The position numbers and the translations under genes were made by a program. A stretch of 64,000 nt of DNA from Anaerolineales bacterium. GTDB taxonomy: Bacteria > Chloroflexota > Anaerolineae > Anaerolineales > Villigracilaceae. The DNA is taken from the NCBI GenBank assembly GCA_014379595.1, contig JACMLM010000067.1, positions 1 through 64,000 on the forward strand, read 5' to 3'. This document shows, piece after piece, positions 50,046 to 60,322 of the stretch (positions are counted from its first letter, which is position 1; every line of letters starts with the position of its first letter). The notes beneath the pieces are model-generated. The model ran no database searches. It saw nothing but the letters and a program-made list of their open reading frames with translations, and was not told the DNA's origin.

Positions 50046-51071
50046 ATGTTTGAAGAACTGTCAAACTTCCGAAAATATCTTCCATCCAGAAAATCATTCC
50101 GCAACATGACACCGCTTGCACGGCGTGAATTAAAATCAGGAATGGCGTTTCTAACTCCCTGGATCATAGGCTTTTTCGCTTTTACTCTTTTACCGATCGT
50201 TGCATCACTGATTTTTAGCTTTATGAACCTATCGATCACAGATGGCCTATTGAGCCCACCGAAATTTGTGGGTTTTGATAATTATGTGACCCTACTTAAC
50301 GATCGCCAGGCAGGTGTTGACCCAAGAACCTGGATCAACTGGTTTTCAAGCGGTACGCCCACTTCTATGGGTGTTACCATCACCTTTGCCTTAGTATCAT
50401 TGCCAATTGGGATTCTATTCCCCCTTGGCTTGGCAGTCTTGATGAATAACCCAAACCTAAAAGGCAAAATGCTTTTCCGCAGTTTATTCTACATGCCTTT
50501 TATTGTTCCTTTTGTTGCTTCTGTATTTTTATGGGGTGGTATGCTTAATTCTGAAACCGGCTGGATCAATCGTGTTCTGATTGCATTAGGTATGGCAAAG
50601 GAAGCTACTCCAGACTGGGCCAATAGTACTTTCTGGGTGTATCCTACTTATACAATTATGGGTATCTGGGGTGTAGGAAATGCAATGTTGATCATGCTGG
50701 CTGGATTGCAAAGCGTTCCAACTGAATTATATGATGCTGCCACAGTGGATGGTGCAAATGGCTGGCATACTTTCTGGAAGATCACCTTCCCCATGATCTC
50801 GCCGGTCATCTTCTATAACCTCACACTGGGCATTGTTGGCGTATTTCAATACTTCCTGGTTCCTTTGGTTGTTAATAATGGCACGGGACGTCCGGGCGGC
50901 GCTACCATGTTCTATAGTCTTTATTTATTCAGAAACTTCTTTACCTTCCAGGATATGTCTTATGGCTCAACCCTGGCCTGGTTCCTATTTATTATTATTT
51001 TGCTGATCACATTTGTGTTGTTTGGCACCGCTAAATATTGGGTATATTACGCAGGTGAGTCCCGTTCGTAA
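50046..51071 (+). CDS. ABC sugar transporter permease (MalF-like)
   Basis: YDAATVDGANGWHTFWKITFPMISP EAA motif; SD AAGGGAG before 50046. Confidence 0.92.
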   Translation: MFEELSNFRKYLPSRKSFRNMTPLARRELKSGMAFLTPWIIGFFAFTLLPIVASLIFSFMNLSITDGLLSPPKFVGFDNYVTLLNDRQAGVDPRTWINWFSSGTPTSMGVTITFALVSLPIGILFPLGLAVLMNNPNLKGKMLFRSLFYMPFIVPFVASVFLWGGMLNSETGWINRVLIALGMAKEATPDWANSTFWVYPTYTIMGIWGVGNAMLIMLAGLQSVPTELYDAATVDGANGWHTFWKITFPMISPVIFYNLTLGIVGVFQYFLVPLVVNNGTGRPGGATMFYSLYLFRNFFTFQDMSYGSTLAWFLFIIILLITFVLFGTAKYWVYYAGESRS

Positions 51072-51082
51072 GGAGAAATCTC

Positions 51083-52186
51083 ATGACAAAAGTATTATCC
51101 ACCAATGTCCAGGAAAAATCATCTGCTAGAGAAAAAGCCGTGAGCAGAACAGTATCCCCTAATTGGCGAAAAAACTTAAATGGATTTACTATTACAGCCT
51201 TTACTCTGGCGATCCTTGTCCTTTTCCTCTCGCCGTTTGCATTCATGATATTTACTTCGCTGAAAACACAGGACCAGATCTCGATTGTAGGTGCCCCCAT
51301 TTACCCGGCTGCACCTCCCAAATTCGAATATAACGGCGAGCAGTTGGAAATTTTCATCGTGCCTCTTCCAGATGGTACAACCAAAGAGTTAGCCATGTTT
51401 AAAAAGGGGCAAAAGGAAAGCACCTTTATTGACCCTGCAAATCTCGATGCAGGCGAAATCCTCTGGACGGGTTCATGGCGTTTACTGGACCGCCCATGGG
51501 AGTTCTCACCCACATATTCAAATTACTCTGAAGCATGGGGGGCGATTAATTACCCACAGAAATTGTGGAACACATTTCAATATGCAATTGTGTCAGTGAT
51601 TGGCACATTGATTTCATGTACTCTGGTGGCATACGGTTTTGCACGCTTCCGTTTTCCTGGTCGTGACCTTCTATTTATCGTCCTGATCTCTACTATCTTC
51701 CTCCCTGCTTTTGTAACCGTCATCCCAACTTATACCTTCTTCGTAAAGATCGGGTGGGTGGGTACATGGCTGCCACTCATTGTTCCACACTTTTTCGCTA
51801 ATGCCTACAATGTTTTCCTGCTTCGGCAATATTTCTTGACTCTGCCACGTGAACTAGATGAAGCTGCAATGATCGATGGCGCCAGCCCATTGCGTGTTTT
51901 ATGGTCTGTGATCATTCCTCAATCCTATCCGGTGTTTATGGCAATCACTGTATTTCACATCGTCTTCGCATGGAATGATTACTTTGGGCCGGTCGTCTAC
52001 CTGGCAAGCGCACCGGACAAGTGGCCTATCTCTTATGCACTTTCAATGTTCAATGGAATTTATGGCCAGCGCCCACAGCTGATTCAGGCAGGCGCATTGA
52101 TGGCGCTTATTCTGCCGTTGATTTTGTTTGTGGTAGCCCAGCGTTTCTTCGTTCAAGGTATTGTCGTAACAGGTGTTGAAAAGTAA
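51083..52186 (+). CDS. ABC sugar transporter permease (MalG-like)
   Basis: LDEAAMIDGASPLRVLWSVIIPQSYP EAA motif. Confidence 0.93.
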   Translation: MTKVLSTNVQEKSSAREKAVSRTVSPNWRKNLNGFTITAFTLAILVLFLSPFAFMIFTSLKTQDQISIVGAPIYPAAPPKFEYNGEQLEIFIVPLPDGTTKELAMFKKGQKESTFIDPANLDAGEILWTGSWRLLDRPWEFSPTYSNYSEAWGAINYPQKLWNTFQYAIVSVIGTLISCTLVAYGFARFRFPGRDLLFIVLISTIFLPAFVTVIPTYTFFVKIGWVGTWLPLIVPHFFANAYNVFLLRQYFLTLPRELDEAAMIDGASPLRVLWSVIIPQSYPVFMAITVFHIVFAWNDYFGPVVYLASAPDKWPISYALSMFNGIYGQRPQLIQAGALMALILPLILFVVAQRFFVQGIVVTGVEK

Positions 52187-52218
52187 TAACATAATACATA
52201 AAAGATAAATTCAAGGGA

Positions 52219-52292
52219 CACAAGGATACGAAGGGAAGAAGTATACAAAAATCTTCCACCTTTGTGTACTCAGTGTCCTTTGTGTTTAACAA
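52219..52292. repeat. Intergenic imperfect inverted repeat GGGACACAAGGATACGAAGG...CCTTTGTGTACTCAGTGTCC
   Basis: Arms approximately complementary; non-coding gap between permease and GH4 gene. Confidence 0.55.
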
Positions 52293-52319
52293 GCTACCTC
52301 GTTAAATAAGGATAAATTT

Positions 52320-53618
52320 ATGCTTAAAGTTGCAGTCATCGGCGGCGGGTCTACTTATACTCCCGAACTCATTAACGGATTCCTTGTTCGCCTTGAAAAA
52401 TTCCCTATCAATGAACTTTGGCTCATGGATGTTGATAAGGAACGTCTTGACATCGTTGGTGGATTTGCCCAACGCATGGTGCAAGCAAAAGGCTCTCCAT
52501 TTAAAGTTGTACTTACTACAGATCAACGTGCCGCAGTCAAAGATGCTGACTATGTCACTACTCAATTGCGTGTGGGACATATGGAAGCACGCAAACGTGA
52601 TGAGTATCTTGGCCTCCGTCATGGTTTGATCGGGCAGGAAACAACAGGTGTTGGTGGTATGGGGAAAGCTTTGCGAACCATTCCAGTCATTCTCCAGATC
52701 GCTAAAGATATGCAGGAACTCGCCAAGCCCGGTGCAATGTTAGTTAACTTTACAAATCCAGCTGGGTTAGTCACACAAGCATTAAGTCAATATGCATCGG
52801 AGACTCCATCTGTAGGCGTATGCAATGTCCCCATCGGGGCGAAGATGCGTATCATCGAAGGCCTCGAACAGGCTACAGGTCAAAAAATTGATATCGAACG
52901 AACAGAGTTGAAAACCCTTGGATTGAATCATCTATCCTGGCATCGTGGATTTACAGTGGATGGTGAAGATGTCTGGCCGCAAGTTATTCAAGCATATATC
53001 GAAAATTTAAAAAAAGAAGAACATCCAGAATGGGAACCTCGCACCATTGAAGTTTTGCGAATGATGCCTAATTATTATCTTCAATATTTTTATCACACAG
53101 ATAAAAAATTAAAAGAACAGGAAAAATGGCCGCCTTCACGTGCTGAAGAAGTAATCGAGGTGGAGAAGGAATTACTACGCGATTATGCAGACCCGAATCT
53201 CAATGAGCCTCCAGCAGGTTTAATGAAACGCGGCGGCGCTTATTATTCAACTGTTGCCACGCAGTTACTCAATGCACATTACAACGATCTCGGTGAGACA
53301 CATGTGGTCAATATCAAGAACAACAGCGCAGTAAAAGAATGGCCCGCAGAATGGGTGCTGGAAATGCCTTCTACAGTTAAGAAGAGCGGAATCACACCGA
53401 TTGCAACTGAACCATTACCTGCATCGTGCTTTGGTCTCATATCAGCTATCAAAGCATATGAATTGCTCACTGTAGAAGCTGCCGTCCATGGTGACCGTGA
53501 TGCAGCGTATCAGGCTTTGCTTGTTCATCCCATCGGTCCCAAAGCGGATAAAGTACAAACTGTTCTAGATGATATGCTCGAAACTCATCGCGAACACCTA
53601 CCGCAATTCTTCAAATAG
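52320..53618 (+). CDS. GH4 6-phospho-beta-glucosidase-like hydrolase
   Basis: VAVIGGGSTYTPELINGF, NFTNPAGLVTQAL, GVCNVPIGAK. Confidence 0.93.
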   Translation: MLKVAVIGGGSTYTPELINGFLVRLEKFPINELWLMDVDKERLDIVGGFAQRMVQAKGSPFKVVLTTDQRAAVKDADYVTTQLRVGHMEARKRDEYLGLRHGLIGQETTGVGGMGKALRTIPVILQIAKDMQELAKPGAMLVNFTNPAGLVTQALSQYASETPSVGVCNVPIGAKMRIIEGLEQATGQKIDIERTELKTLGLNHLSWHRGFTVDGEDVWPQVIQAYIENLKKEEHPEWEPRTIEVLRMMPNYYLQYFYHTDKKLKEQEKWPPSRAEEVIEVEKELLRDYADPNLNEPPAGLMKRGGAYYSTVATQLLNAHYNDLGETHVVNIKNNSAVKEWPAEWVLEMPSTVKKSGITPIATEPLPASCFGLISAIKAYELLTVEAAVHGDRDAAYQALLVHPIGPKADKVQTVLDDMLETHREHLPQFFK

Positions 53619-54587
53619 ATGAAATATTATCTCGGTATAGACATTGGCGCGACCAAAACGGCCGCGCTTATCGCGGATGAAAATGGTACTCCTGTAGGCA
53701 CGGGCCAAGGCGGGTCTGGTAACCATGAAACTGTGGGATTTGACGGCATGGAAACCGCAATGTGCGATGCGTTGAATAGCGCGATTGCTGATGCAAACAT
53801 TGATAAAGATCACATTGCCGGTGTGGGTTTTGGAATTGCCGGTTATGACTGGTCTTCTGAAGAGCCTCACATGAAAGCCACCATCAACAGGCTTGGCTTA
53901 AATGCCCCATATAAAATGGTCAATGATGTTGTACTTGGATTGTTGGCAGGGACAAGTGAAGGCTGGGGCGTAGCTGTCGTTTCAGGTACGGGGTGCAACT
54001 GCCGCGGCTGGGACAAGGAACATAAACGTGAAGGCCGCGTTACAGGCTACGGAGTCTTAATGAGCGAAAGCGCAGGCGGAAGCGAACTTATTAACCGCAC
54101 CATGCAGATCATTGGCTACTCGTGGACAAAGCGCCTGCCGCCCACTGCGCTTGCAAATACTTTTGTTAATCATGTTGGTGCAAAAAACTTGGAAGACTTA
54201 ATTGAAGGTTATACCAAAGGTCATTACGAAATTGGCGCAGATACTGCACCTCTCGTTTTTCAAACTGCTGCAAACGGAGATGCCGTTGCCCAGGACCTTG
54301 TTAAATGGGCAGGCGCGGAACTCGGTGAAATGGCAAAGGCTGTCATTCGTCAACTTGATTTTGAAGACATCGAATTTGAAGTCGCGTTGATCGGCTCCAT
54401 GTTCAAAAGCGGAGAACCGCTCATCACCCCCATGCGCGAAACTATTCATACACTTGCGCCCAAAGCAAAATTGATCCGCACAGAAGTAAAACCTGTTGTT
54501 GGTGCCACATTATTAGGGATGGAAGCAAGCGGACTTTCCATTACATTGGAACAACGAGACAAAATTAAAAAATCATTTGTAAAATGA
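53619..54587 (+). CDS. N-acetylglucosamine kinase-like ATPase (BadF/BadG/BcrA/BcrD family)
   Basis: YLGIDIGATKTAALIADENG, VVSGTGCNCRGWD. Confidence 0.88.
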   Translation: MKYYLGIDIGATKTAALIADENGTPVGTGQGGSGNHETVGFDGMETAMCDALNSAIADANIDKDHIAGVGFGIAGYDWSSEEPHMKATINRLGLNAPYKMVNDVVLGLLAGTSEGWGVAVVSGTGCNCRGWDKEHKREGRVTGYGVLMSESAGGSELINRTMQIIGYSWTKRLPPTALANTFVNHVGAKNLEDLIEGYTKGHYEIGADTAPLVFQTAANGDAVAQDLVKWAGAELGEMAKAVIRQLDFEDIEFEVALIGSMFKSGEPLITPMRETIHTLAPKAKLIRTEVKPVVGATLLGMEASGLSITLEQRDKIKKSFVK

Positions 54588-55528
54588 AAACCAGCGCATC
54601 TTTTCTAACCCTCAGCCTGCTCACTGTACTATTGACATCCTGCTCCCTTATGCAAAAACCTGTCCCCTCCCCACGCGAAGATACTTCCTTTCGCATTGTG
54701 GCATACGCCACTGATGCCATCATCGTTGACCTCATTCCCTACGACAAACTTACCCACATCAACTACTCGTTCCTCATTCCCCATCCAGACGGAACCTTTG
54801 CTACGCTCAACAATGCCTGGAAGTTGGAATCGATCGTTGAAAGCGCACACAGCCAAAACGTCCGCGTGAGTATAGCTGTAGGAGGCTGGGGCTGGGATAG
54901 TCAATTTGAGGAAATGGCATCCAATCCAGAATCGCGGACAGCTTTTGTCAAAAACCTAAAAGATATTGTTGATCAATATCAACTCGATGGCGTGGATATT
55001 GATTGGGAATATCCTGACCCAGGCCAATCTGCACAAAACTATCTTGCACTGATGAAAGAATTGCGGGCAGCATTGCCCGATAAATTGATCAGTACAGCTG
55101 TCATTTCGTATGGAGATGATACAGGCTTGGGCATTCCTGATGAATCATTTGAGCTAGTAGATTATGTGAATGTAATGACCTACGACGGAAACATTCATGG
55201 AAGCATGGAAGAGTTTGAAGAGGGAATCAATTACTGGAGTGCACGTGGCGTTCCAATAAAAAAGATAAACATCGGTGCACCATTTTACTCACGCCCCAGT
55301 GAAGTTAGTTTTGCAAAACTTGTTCAAACAGATCCTGCTGCCGCTCAGTTAAATACTTATGAATACAATGGCACGCCCGAAATGTATAACGGTATTCCTG
55401 CTGTACAAGCCAAAACGCGTTTGGCAGTGGAGAAAACAGGCGGCATTATGTTCTGGGCATTAGACCACGATGCACAAGGCGAGTTCTCACTGGTCAATGC
55501 AATTTACGAAACAGCACATCAACCCTAA
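54584..55528 (+). CDS. GH18 chitinase-like lipoprotein
   Basis: LDGVDIDWEYPDPG catalytic DxxDxDxE motif; LLTSCS lipobox. Confidence 0.93.
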   Translation: MKTSASFLTLSLLTVLLTSCSLMQKPVPSPREDTSFRIVAYATDAIIVDLIPYDKLTHINYSFLIPHPDGTFATLNNAWKLESIVESAHSQNVRVSIAVGGWGWDSQFEEMASNPESRTAFVKNLKDIVDQYQLDGVDIDWEYPDPGQSAQNYLALMKELRAALPDKLISTAVISYGDDTGLGIPDESFELVDYVNVMTYDGNIHGSMEEFEEGINYWSARGVPIKKINIGAPFYSRPSEVSFAKLVQTDPAAAQLNTYEYNGTPEMYNGIPAVQAKTRLAVEKTGGIMFWALDHDAQGEFSLVNAIYETAHQP

Positions 55529-55558
55529 TTACGAATTACCAATTACGTAATTCGTAAT
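55528..55558. repeat. Short inverted repeat ATTACGAATTAC-CAATTAC-GTAATTCGTAAT
   Basis: 12-bp perfect arms, 7-nt loop; overlaps chitinase stop codon. Confidence 0.8.
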
Positions 55559-55573
55559 TCCCGAGGAGCTCAC

Positions 55574-56812
55574 ATGTCCCAACCATTTACTCTGGGTGTT
55601 AACTACTGGCCGCGCCGCAAAGCCATGTATTGGTGGAGCAATTTTGACGCTGGCGAAGTACGCGAAGAATTTGCAGTCATTAAAGATATTGGGATGAATG
55701 TTGTCCGCTTGTTTCTATTATGGGATGATTTTCAGCCTGAACCCGATTCTGTTAATAAAGACGCTGTCAATAATCTTGTAAAAGTTGCAGACATCGCCGC
55801 TGAAAATGGACTTGGCCTCGATGTCACTTTCTTCACCGGCCATATGAGTGGACCCAACTGGAGTCCACGCTGGCTGTTGGGCGGAGAGCTGCCTCCTTCA
55901 GCACATCAACATTGGTTGCGTGATGTAGTGAGCCAGGGTAAGAAAGTAGATCAAGGCTATCGCAACATGTTCCATGATGAAATGGCTTTGAATGCATCAC
56001 GCTTATTACTAAAAACAGTAGTCAGCACACTCAAAGATCATCCCGGTATTTGGATGTGGAATCTCGGAAATGAACCTGATCTTTTTGCCTGGCCCAATTC
56101 ATCAGACGAAGGCGCTGCATGGGTCAAAGAAATGGTTGGCTTGATCAAATCCATTGACCCAAATCATCCAGTCACAATTGGTTTGCATGGCGATGGTTTA
56201 CATCGTGATAATGGTTTGAGAATAGACAAGGTATATAAAAATACAGATGTGGCGGTCATGCATTCCTACCCTATGTACACACCATGGGCACGCCAGAATC
56301 TTGATCCCGATTTCGTTCCGTTTACTTGTGCATTGACTGCCGCACTTTCTGGCAAACCCGTACTTATGGAAGAGTTTGGCGGATGCACAGCTTTGCCCGG
56401 TGAAAAGACTTACACCATGAAATGGACAGAAACCAACGGACGTGAGCGTGAGCAATTCATGGCAAGTGAGGAAGACTTTGCTGAGTTCCTGCGCCTGACC
56501 ATTCCTAAACTACAAGATAGCGGAGCAACAGGCGCCATGCTCTGGTGCTATGCAGATTACATTCCTGAACTATGGAATGTTCCACCATGCCAAAACGCGC
56601 AGCATGAGCGCTTCTTTGGATTGGTCCGCCCGGATGGTTCATTGAAACCACATGCAAAAGTGATTCAGGAATTTGCCAAGACGAATCCGCAGGTAAAACC
56701 AATCCCTGAATATGCAAAGATAACTACTAACGCAGATGAGTTTTACAAGGAACCAATGGGTTATCTTGTTGACTTGTATCAGACTTATCTAAAAGGAGTC
56801 GAAAGTGCCTAA
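55574..56812 (+). CDS. Glycoside hydrolase, GH5/cellulase-like
   Basis: GIWMWNLGNEPDLF and VLMEEFGG motifs. Confidence 0.82.
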   Translation: MSQPFTLGVNYWPRRKAMYWWSNFDAGEVREEFAVIKDIGMNVVRLFLLWDDFQPEPDSVNKDAVNNLVKVADIAAENGLGLDVTFFTGHMSGPNWSPRWLLGGELPPSAHQHWLRDVVSQGKKVDQGYRNMFHDEMALNASRLLLKTVVSTLKDHPGIWMWNLGNEPDLFAWPNSSDEGAAWVKEMVGLIKSIDPNHPVTIGLHGDGLHRDNGLRIDKVYKNTDVAVMHSYPMYTPWARQNLDPDFVPFTCALTAALSGKPVLMEEFGGCTALPGEKTYTMKWTETNGREREQFMASEEDFAEFLRLTIPKLQDSGATGAMLWCYADYIPELWNVPPCQNAQHERFFGLVRPDGSLKPHAKVIQEFAKTNPQVKPIPEYAKITTNADEFYKEPMGYLVDLYQTYLKGVESA

Positions 56813-57608
56813 ACAACTTATCATCAATTCCGACGATTACGGACGCACATCTGATATTTCGCGCGGGATACGTGAATCACATACAAACGGTGTAGTCACG
56901 TCCACAACCTGCATGATGAACATCCCCACCACCTCAGCGGATATTGAAGTTGCATTGCGTGAAACACCAAACCTTGGGCTTGGTGTTCACCTGGTATTAA
57001 CTGCTGAGAGACCACTTCTTTCGCGTGAACAGTTGAAGACAATTACAAATGACGATGGGAGTTTTCTAAAACTTCCTATATTGCTTTCAAAGGTAAATCA
57101 AATTGATGTTGAAGAGGTCAAAGCAGAATGGCATGCTCAAGTCGAGTTGTTTGTAAAAACCACCGGCAGAAATCCAACTCATCTTGATTCACATCACCAT
57201 AGCTCTTACTTCAGTCCCGCACTATTTCGTGCCATGCTTGAATTGGCAAAAGAATATGACTGTGCGATCCGTTTCCCATTCACACATGATATTTCACGTG
57301 AGTTGGAAGAGACTTTTAAAGAAGTTCCATCTCTGATAAAAGAATTCAATCCGCGCCGCCCTGACGTTTTCATCGTTGATTTTTACGATGAAAAAGCGAC
57401 GCACGAAGAACTCCTTGGCATTATCAACAATGTCAAAGATGGTTCAACAGAAGTTATGTGCCATCCAGGTTATGTAGATGATGCCTTTGCAAAAGAATCC
57501 TCCTACAACAAACAACGTGAGACAGAGTTGGAAGGTTTAACTGACCCAGCTATAAAAGATGCAATTCAAAAAAATTATATTGAATTGACTACATTCGCAA
57601 ATTTATAA
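56805..57608 (+). CDS. ChbG/YdjC carbohydrate deacetylase
   Basis: IINSDDYGRTSDISRGI, THLDSHHHSSYF, EVMCHPGYVDD. Confidence 0.92.
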   Translation: MPKQLIINSDDYGRTSDISRGIRESHTNGVVTSTTCMMNIPTTSADIEVALRETPNLGLGVHLVLTAERPLLSREQLKTITNDDGSFLKLPILLSKVNQIDVEEVKAEWHAQVELFVKTTGRNPTHLDSHHHSSYFSPALFRAMLELAKEYDCAIRFPFTHDISRELEETFKEVPSLIKEFNPRRPDVFIVDFYDEKATHEELLGIINNVKDGSTEVMCHPGYVDDAFAKESSYNKQRETELEGLTDPAIKDAIQKNYIELTTFANL

Positions 57609-57631
57609 CATTTCATTCACTCGGAGTAACC

Positions 57632-60274
57632 ATGTCTCATATTGATGATCTTATTTCACAAATGACTCTCGACGAAAAAATATCCATGCTCGCAGGCGCG
57701 GACTTATGGCACAGTGTTGGGATTCCGCGTTTGGGAATCCCGCAGTTCAAAACAACGGATGGCCCCAATGGCGCACGTGGCGCGATGGGCAGTATGTCAA
57801 CACCATCAGTTGCTACTCCAGTGGGCATTGCCCTCGGCGCAACTTGGAATCCTGAACTCATCGAAAAAGTTGGAAATGTGTTGGCAGATGAACTCAAAGC
57901 CAAAGGTTCACACATTCTGCTTGCCCCCACTGTCAACATTCATCGCACACCTATTGCGGGCCGTAATTTTGAATGTTATTCCGAAGATCCTTTTCTAAGC
58001 GGCATGATGGCATCGGCATACATCAAAGGGATTCAAGATCACGGCGTGGGCGCCTGCATCAAACACTTCATCGCCAACGATCAGGAATATGAGCGTTTCT
58101 CGATCAGCTCCGAAGTGGACGAACGCACACTGCGCGAAATTTATCTTGAGCCGTTCCGTATCGCGATTCGCAACTCCAATCCTTGGGCAGTGATGTCTTC
58201 TTACAATCGCGTCAATGGAGTTTATGCTTGTGAGTATGATCATTCGTTGCTTGAAATTCTCAAAGATGAATGGAATTACGATGGCATCGTTATGTCTGAT
58301 TGGTTTGGGACATATGATGATGGAGTTCCTGCAGGTGGACTCGATCTTGAGATGCCTGGGCCTGCGCGTTGGATGGCAACCGAAATGGTGAAAAAAGCTC
58401 TCGAAAGCGGCACCCTGACCGAGGAAAGATTGAACGATAAAGTCCGTCGTCTGCTTGGAGTATCCGAAAAAGCCGGGCTGTTTGAGAATCCAGTTTTGCA
58501 ACCTGAGAAGGGTGAAGACAAACCTGAACATCGCACCATCATCCGCGAAGCCGCGCAGGAAGCAATTGTCTTGTTAAAAAATAATGGCATTCTTCCGCTC
58601 AGCAATGTGAAAACAATTGCGATGATCGGTCCTTATGCGCGTAATGCGCAAATTTTAGGTGGTGGCAGTTCGAGTGTTTCGCCTCATTACACTATCTCGC
58701 CGTTTGATGGAGTCAATGACCCCGAAGGCAAAGATGTTTTGGTGGAAGCCGCCTCTGGAACTTTTATCCATAAGAATCTACCTGCTCCTGCCCCCGAAAC
58801 TTTATCCACATCCAATGGCGAAAGCGGACTCCGCCTCAGCTTGTTTGCTGGGACCGAATTTGCTGGTGAACCTTTGTATGTTGAAACTACTACGCGTGTG
58901 CAACATGGTTGGTTTGATAATAGTGTGCCAAAGGTTCCACAAGATAATTTCTCACTTCGCATGGAGGGGTTGTTCACACCCAAGGAAAGCGGAACTCATA
59001 CACTTGCTCTTTCTGCTGTAGGATGGTGCCGCCTCTATCTTAACGACAAATTAGTCGTTGACCATTGGTCAGATTCTGACATGGGAAAGCAAAAGACAGC
59101 CGAGTTGGAATTAGAAGGTGGCAAAGCCTATGATGTTAAAGTGGAATATTACTGGAAGGGCAGTCCACGCTGGCGTGCACTCGCTTTTGGTCACCAACCA
59201 CCACATGCTGTAGATATGATCGCCGAAGCAGTTGAACTCGCCAAACGTTCCGATGTAGCCGTGATCATCGCAGGATTAAATGGCGAATGGGAATCTGAAG
59301 GCTTTGACCGTGTGGATATGAAACTGCCGGGTCAACAAGATGAATTGATTCGCCAGGTTGTAGCAGCTAACCCAAATACAATCGTCGTATTGAACGTTGG
59401 TTCACCGGTTGAAATGCCATGGGCTGATCAAGTCCCTGCCATTCTTCAGCTTTGGTACAACAGCCAGGAACAAGGCAATGCCCTATCAGATGTACTTTTT
59501 GGCGATGTGAATCCAAGCGGAAAACTTCCGACCACCTTCCCGGTCCGTTTGGAAGATAACCCTGCTTATATCAATTACCCCGGCGAAAATGGAAAAGTCC
59601 ACTACGGTGAGGGGATATTTGTTGGCTATCGCTATTACGATAAAAAGAAAGTGGAGCCGCTCTTCCCATTTGGCCACGGACTTTCATATACATCCTTTGA
59701 GTACAGCAATTTACAAATAAATAAAACATCCATTACAGCAGATGAAACCCTGGAAGTTAAGGTGGATGTAACTAATACAGGAAAAGTATCAGGCAAGGAA
59801 GTTGTGCAGTTATATGTCCGTGATGTTAAATCCACATTTGCCCGCCCTGAAAAGGAGCTCAAAGCCTTCGAGAAATTTGAGCTTAAACCAAGCCAGACCA
59901 AAACCATTACCTTTACTCTCAACCGCGAGGCATTCTGGTATTTTGAAACAACCTTGAATGCATGGTCAGTCGAAGCAGGCGAGTTTGAGATCATTATTGG
60001 CGCATCCAGCCGCGACATACGATTGAACCAAATCATCATCATCGAACCTGCTAAACGCTCTGCCCGTTTGCATGCAGGTCTTTTGATCAATACGATCCTT
60101 GATGACCCTGGTGGCCGCGCCGTTATCGCAAAACATATTGGCGGCTTCCTGCTCATGGCAGATATGCGAATGGCTGGTGAACTAACTCTTGAACAAGTTG
60201 CGCACAACCATCCCACCTATGTGCCACAAGAACTGGTTGAAAAAATAGAAAAAGAACTGGCACAAATAAAATAA
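57632..60274 (+). CDS. GH3 beta-glucosidase with PA14-like insert and fibronectin-III-like domain
   Basis: GIVMSDWFGTYD nucleophile motif, KHFIANDQE, PA14-like LFAGTEFAGEPLYVETT. Confidence 0.95.
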   Translation: MSHIDDLISQMTLDEKISMLAGADLWHSVGIPRLGIPQFKTTDGPNGARGAMGSMSTPSVATPVGIALGATWNPELIEKVGNVLADELKAKGSHILLAPTVNIHRTPIAGRNFECYSEDPFLSGMMASAYIKGIQDHGVGACIKHFIANDQEYERFSISSEVDERTLREIYLEPFRIAIRNSNPWAVMSSYNRVNGVYACEYDHSLLEILKDEWNYDGIVMSDWFGTYDDGVPAGGLDLEMPGPARWMATEMVKKALESGTLTEERLNDKVRRLLGVSEKAGLFENPVLQPEKGEDKPEHRTIIREAAQEAIVLLKNNGILPLSNVKTIAMIGPYARNAQILGGGSSSVSPHYTISPFDGVNDPEGKDVLVEAASGTFIHKNLPAPAPETLSTSNGESGLRLSLFAGTEFAGEPLYVETTTRVQHGWFDNSVPKVPQDNFSLRMEGLFTPKESGTHTLALSAVGWCRLYLNDKLVVDHWSDSDMGKQKTAELELEGGKAYDVKVEYYWKGSPRWRALAFGHQPPHAVDMIAEAVELAKRSDVAVIIAGLNGEWESEGFDRVDMKLPGQQDELIRQVVAANPNTIVVLNVGSPVEMPWADQVPAILQLWYNSQEQGNALSDVLFGDVNPSGKLPTTFPVRLEDNPAYINYPGENGKVHYGEGIFVGYRYYDKKKVEPLFPFGHGLSYTSFEYSNLQINKTSITADETLEVKVDVTNTGKVSGKEVVQLYVRDVKSTFARPEKELKAFEKFELKPSQTKTITFTLNREAFWYFETTLNAWSVEAGEFEIIIGASSRDIRLNQIIIIEPAKRSARLHAGLLINTILDDPGGRAVIAKHIGGFLLMADMRMAGELTLEQVAHNHPTYVPQELVEKIEKELAQIK

Positions 60275-60278
60275 TATT

Positions 60279-60307
60279 GTGAAGGCGCAGCAATGCTGCG
60301 CCTTCAC
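60279..60307. repeat. Intercistronic hairpin GTGAAGGCGCAGCAATGCTGCGCCTTCAC
   Basis: Near-perfect palindrome between GH3 and GH94 genes; no U-tract. Confidence 0.8.
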
Positions 60308-60322
60308 AGGATGGAATCATTT

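Noticed and set aside
57995-58605. Minus-strand ORFs of 178 and 109 aa
   Set aside because: Antisense to GH3 beta-glucosidase; composition typical of shadow frames.
59635-60216. Minus-strand ORF of 193 aa inside GH3 gene
   Set aside because: Shadow ORF; plus strand has clear GH3 homology.
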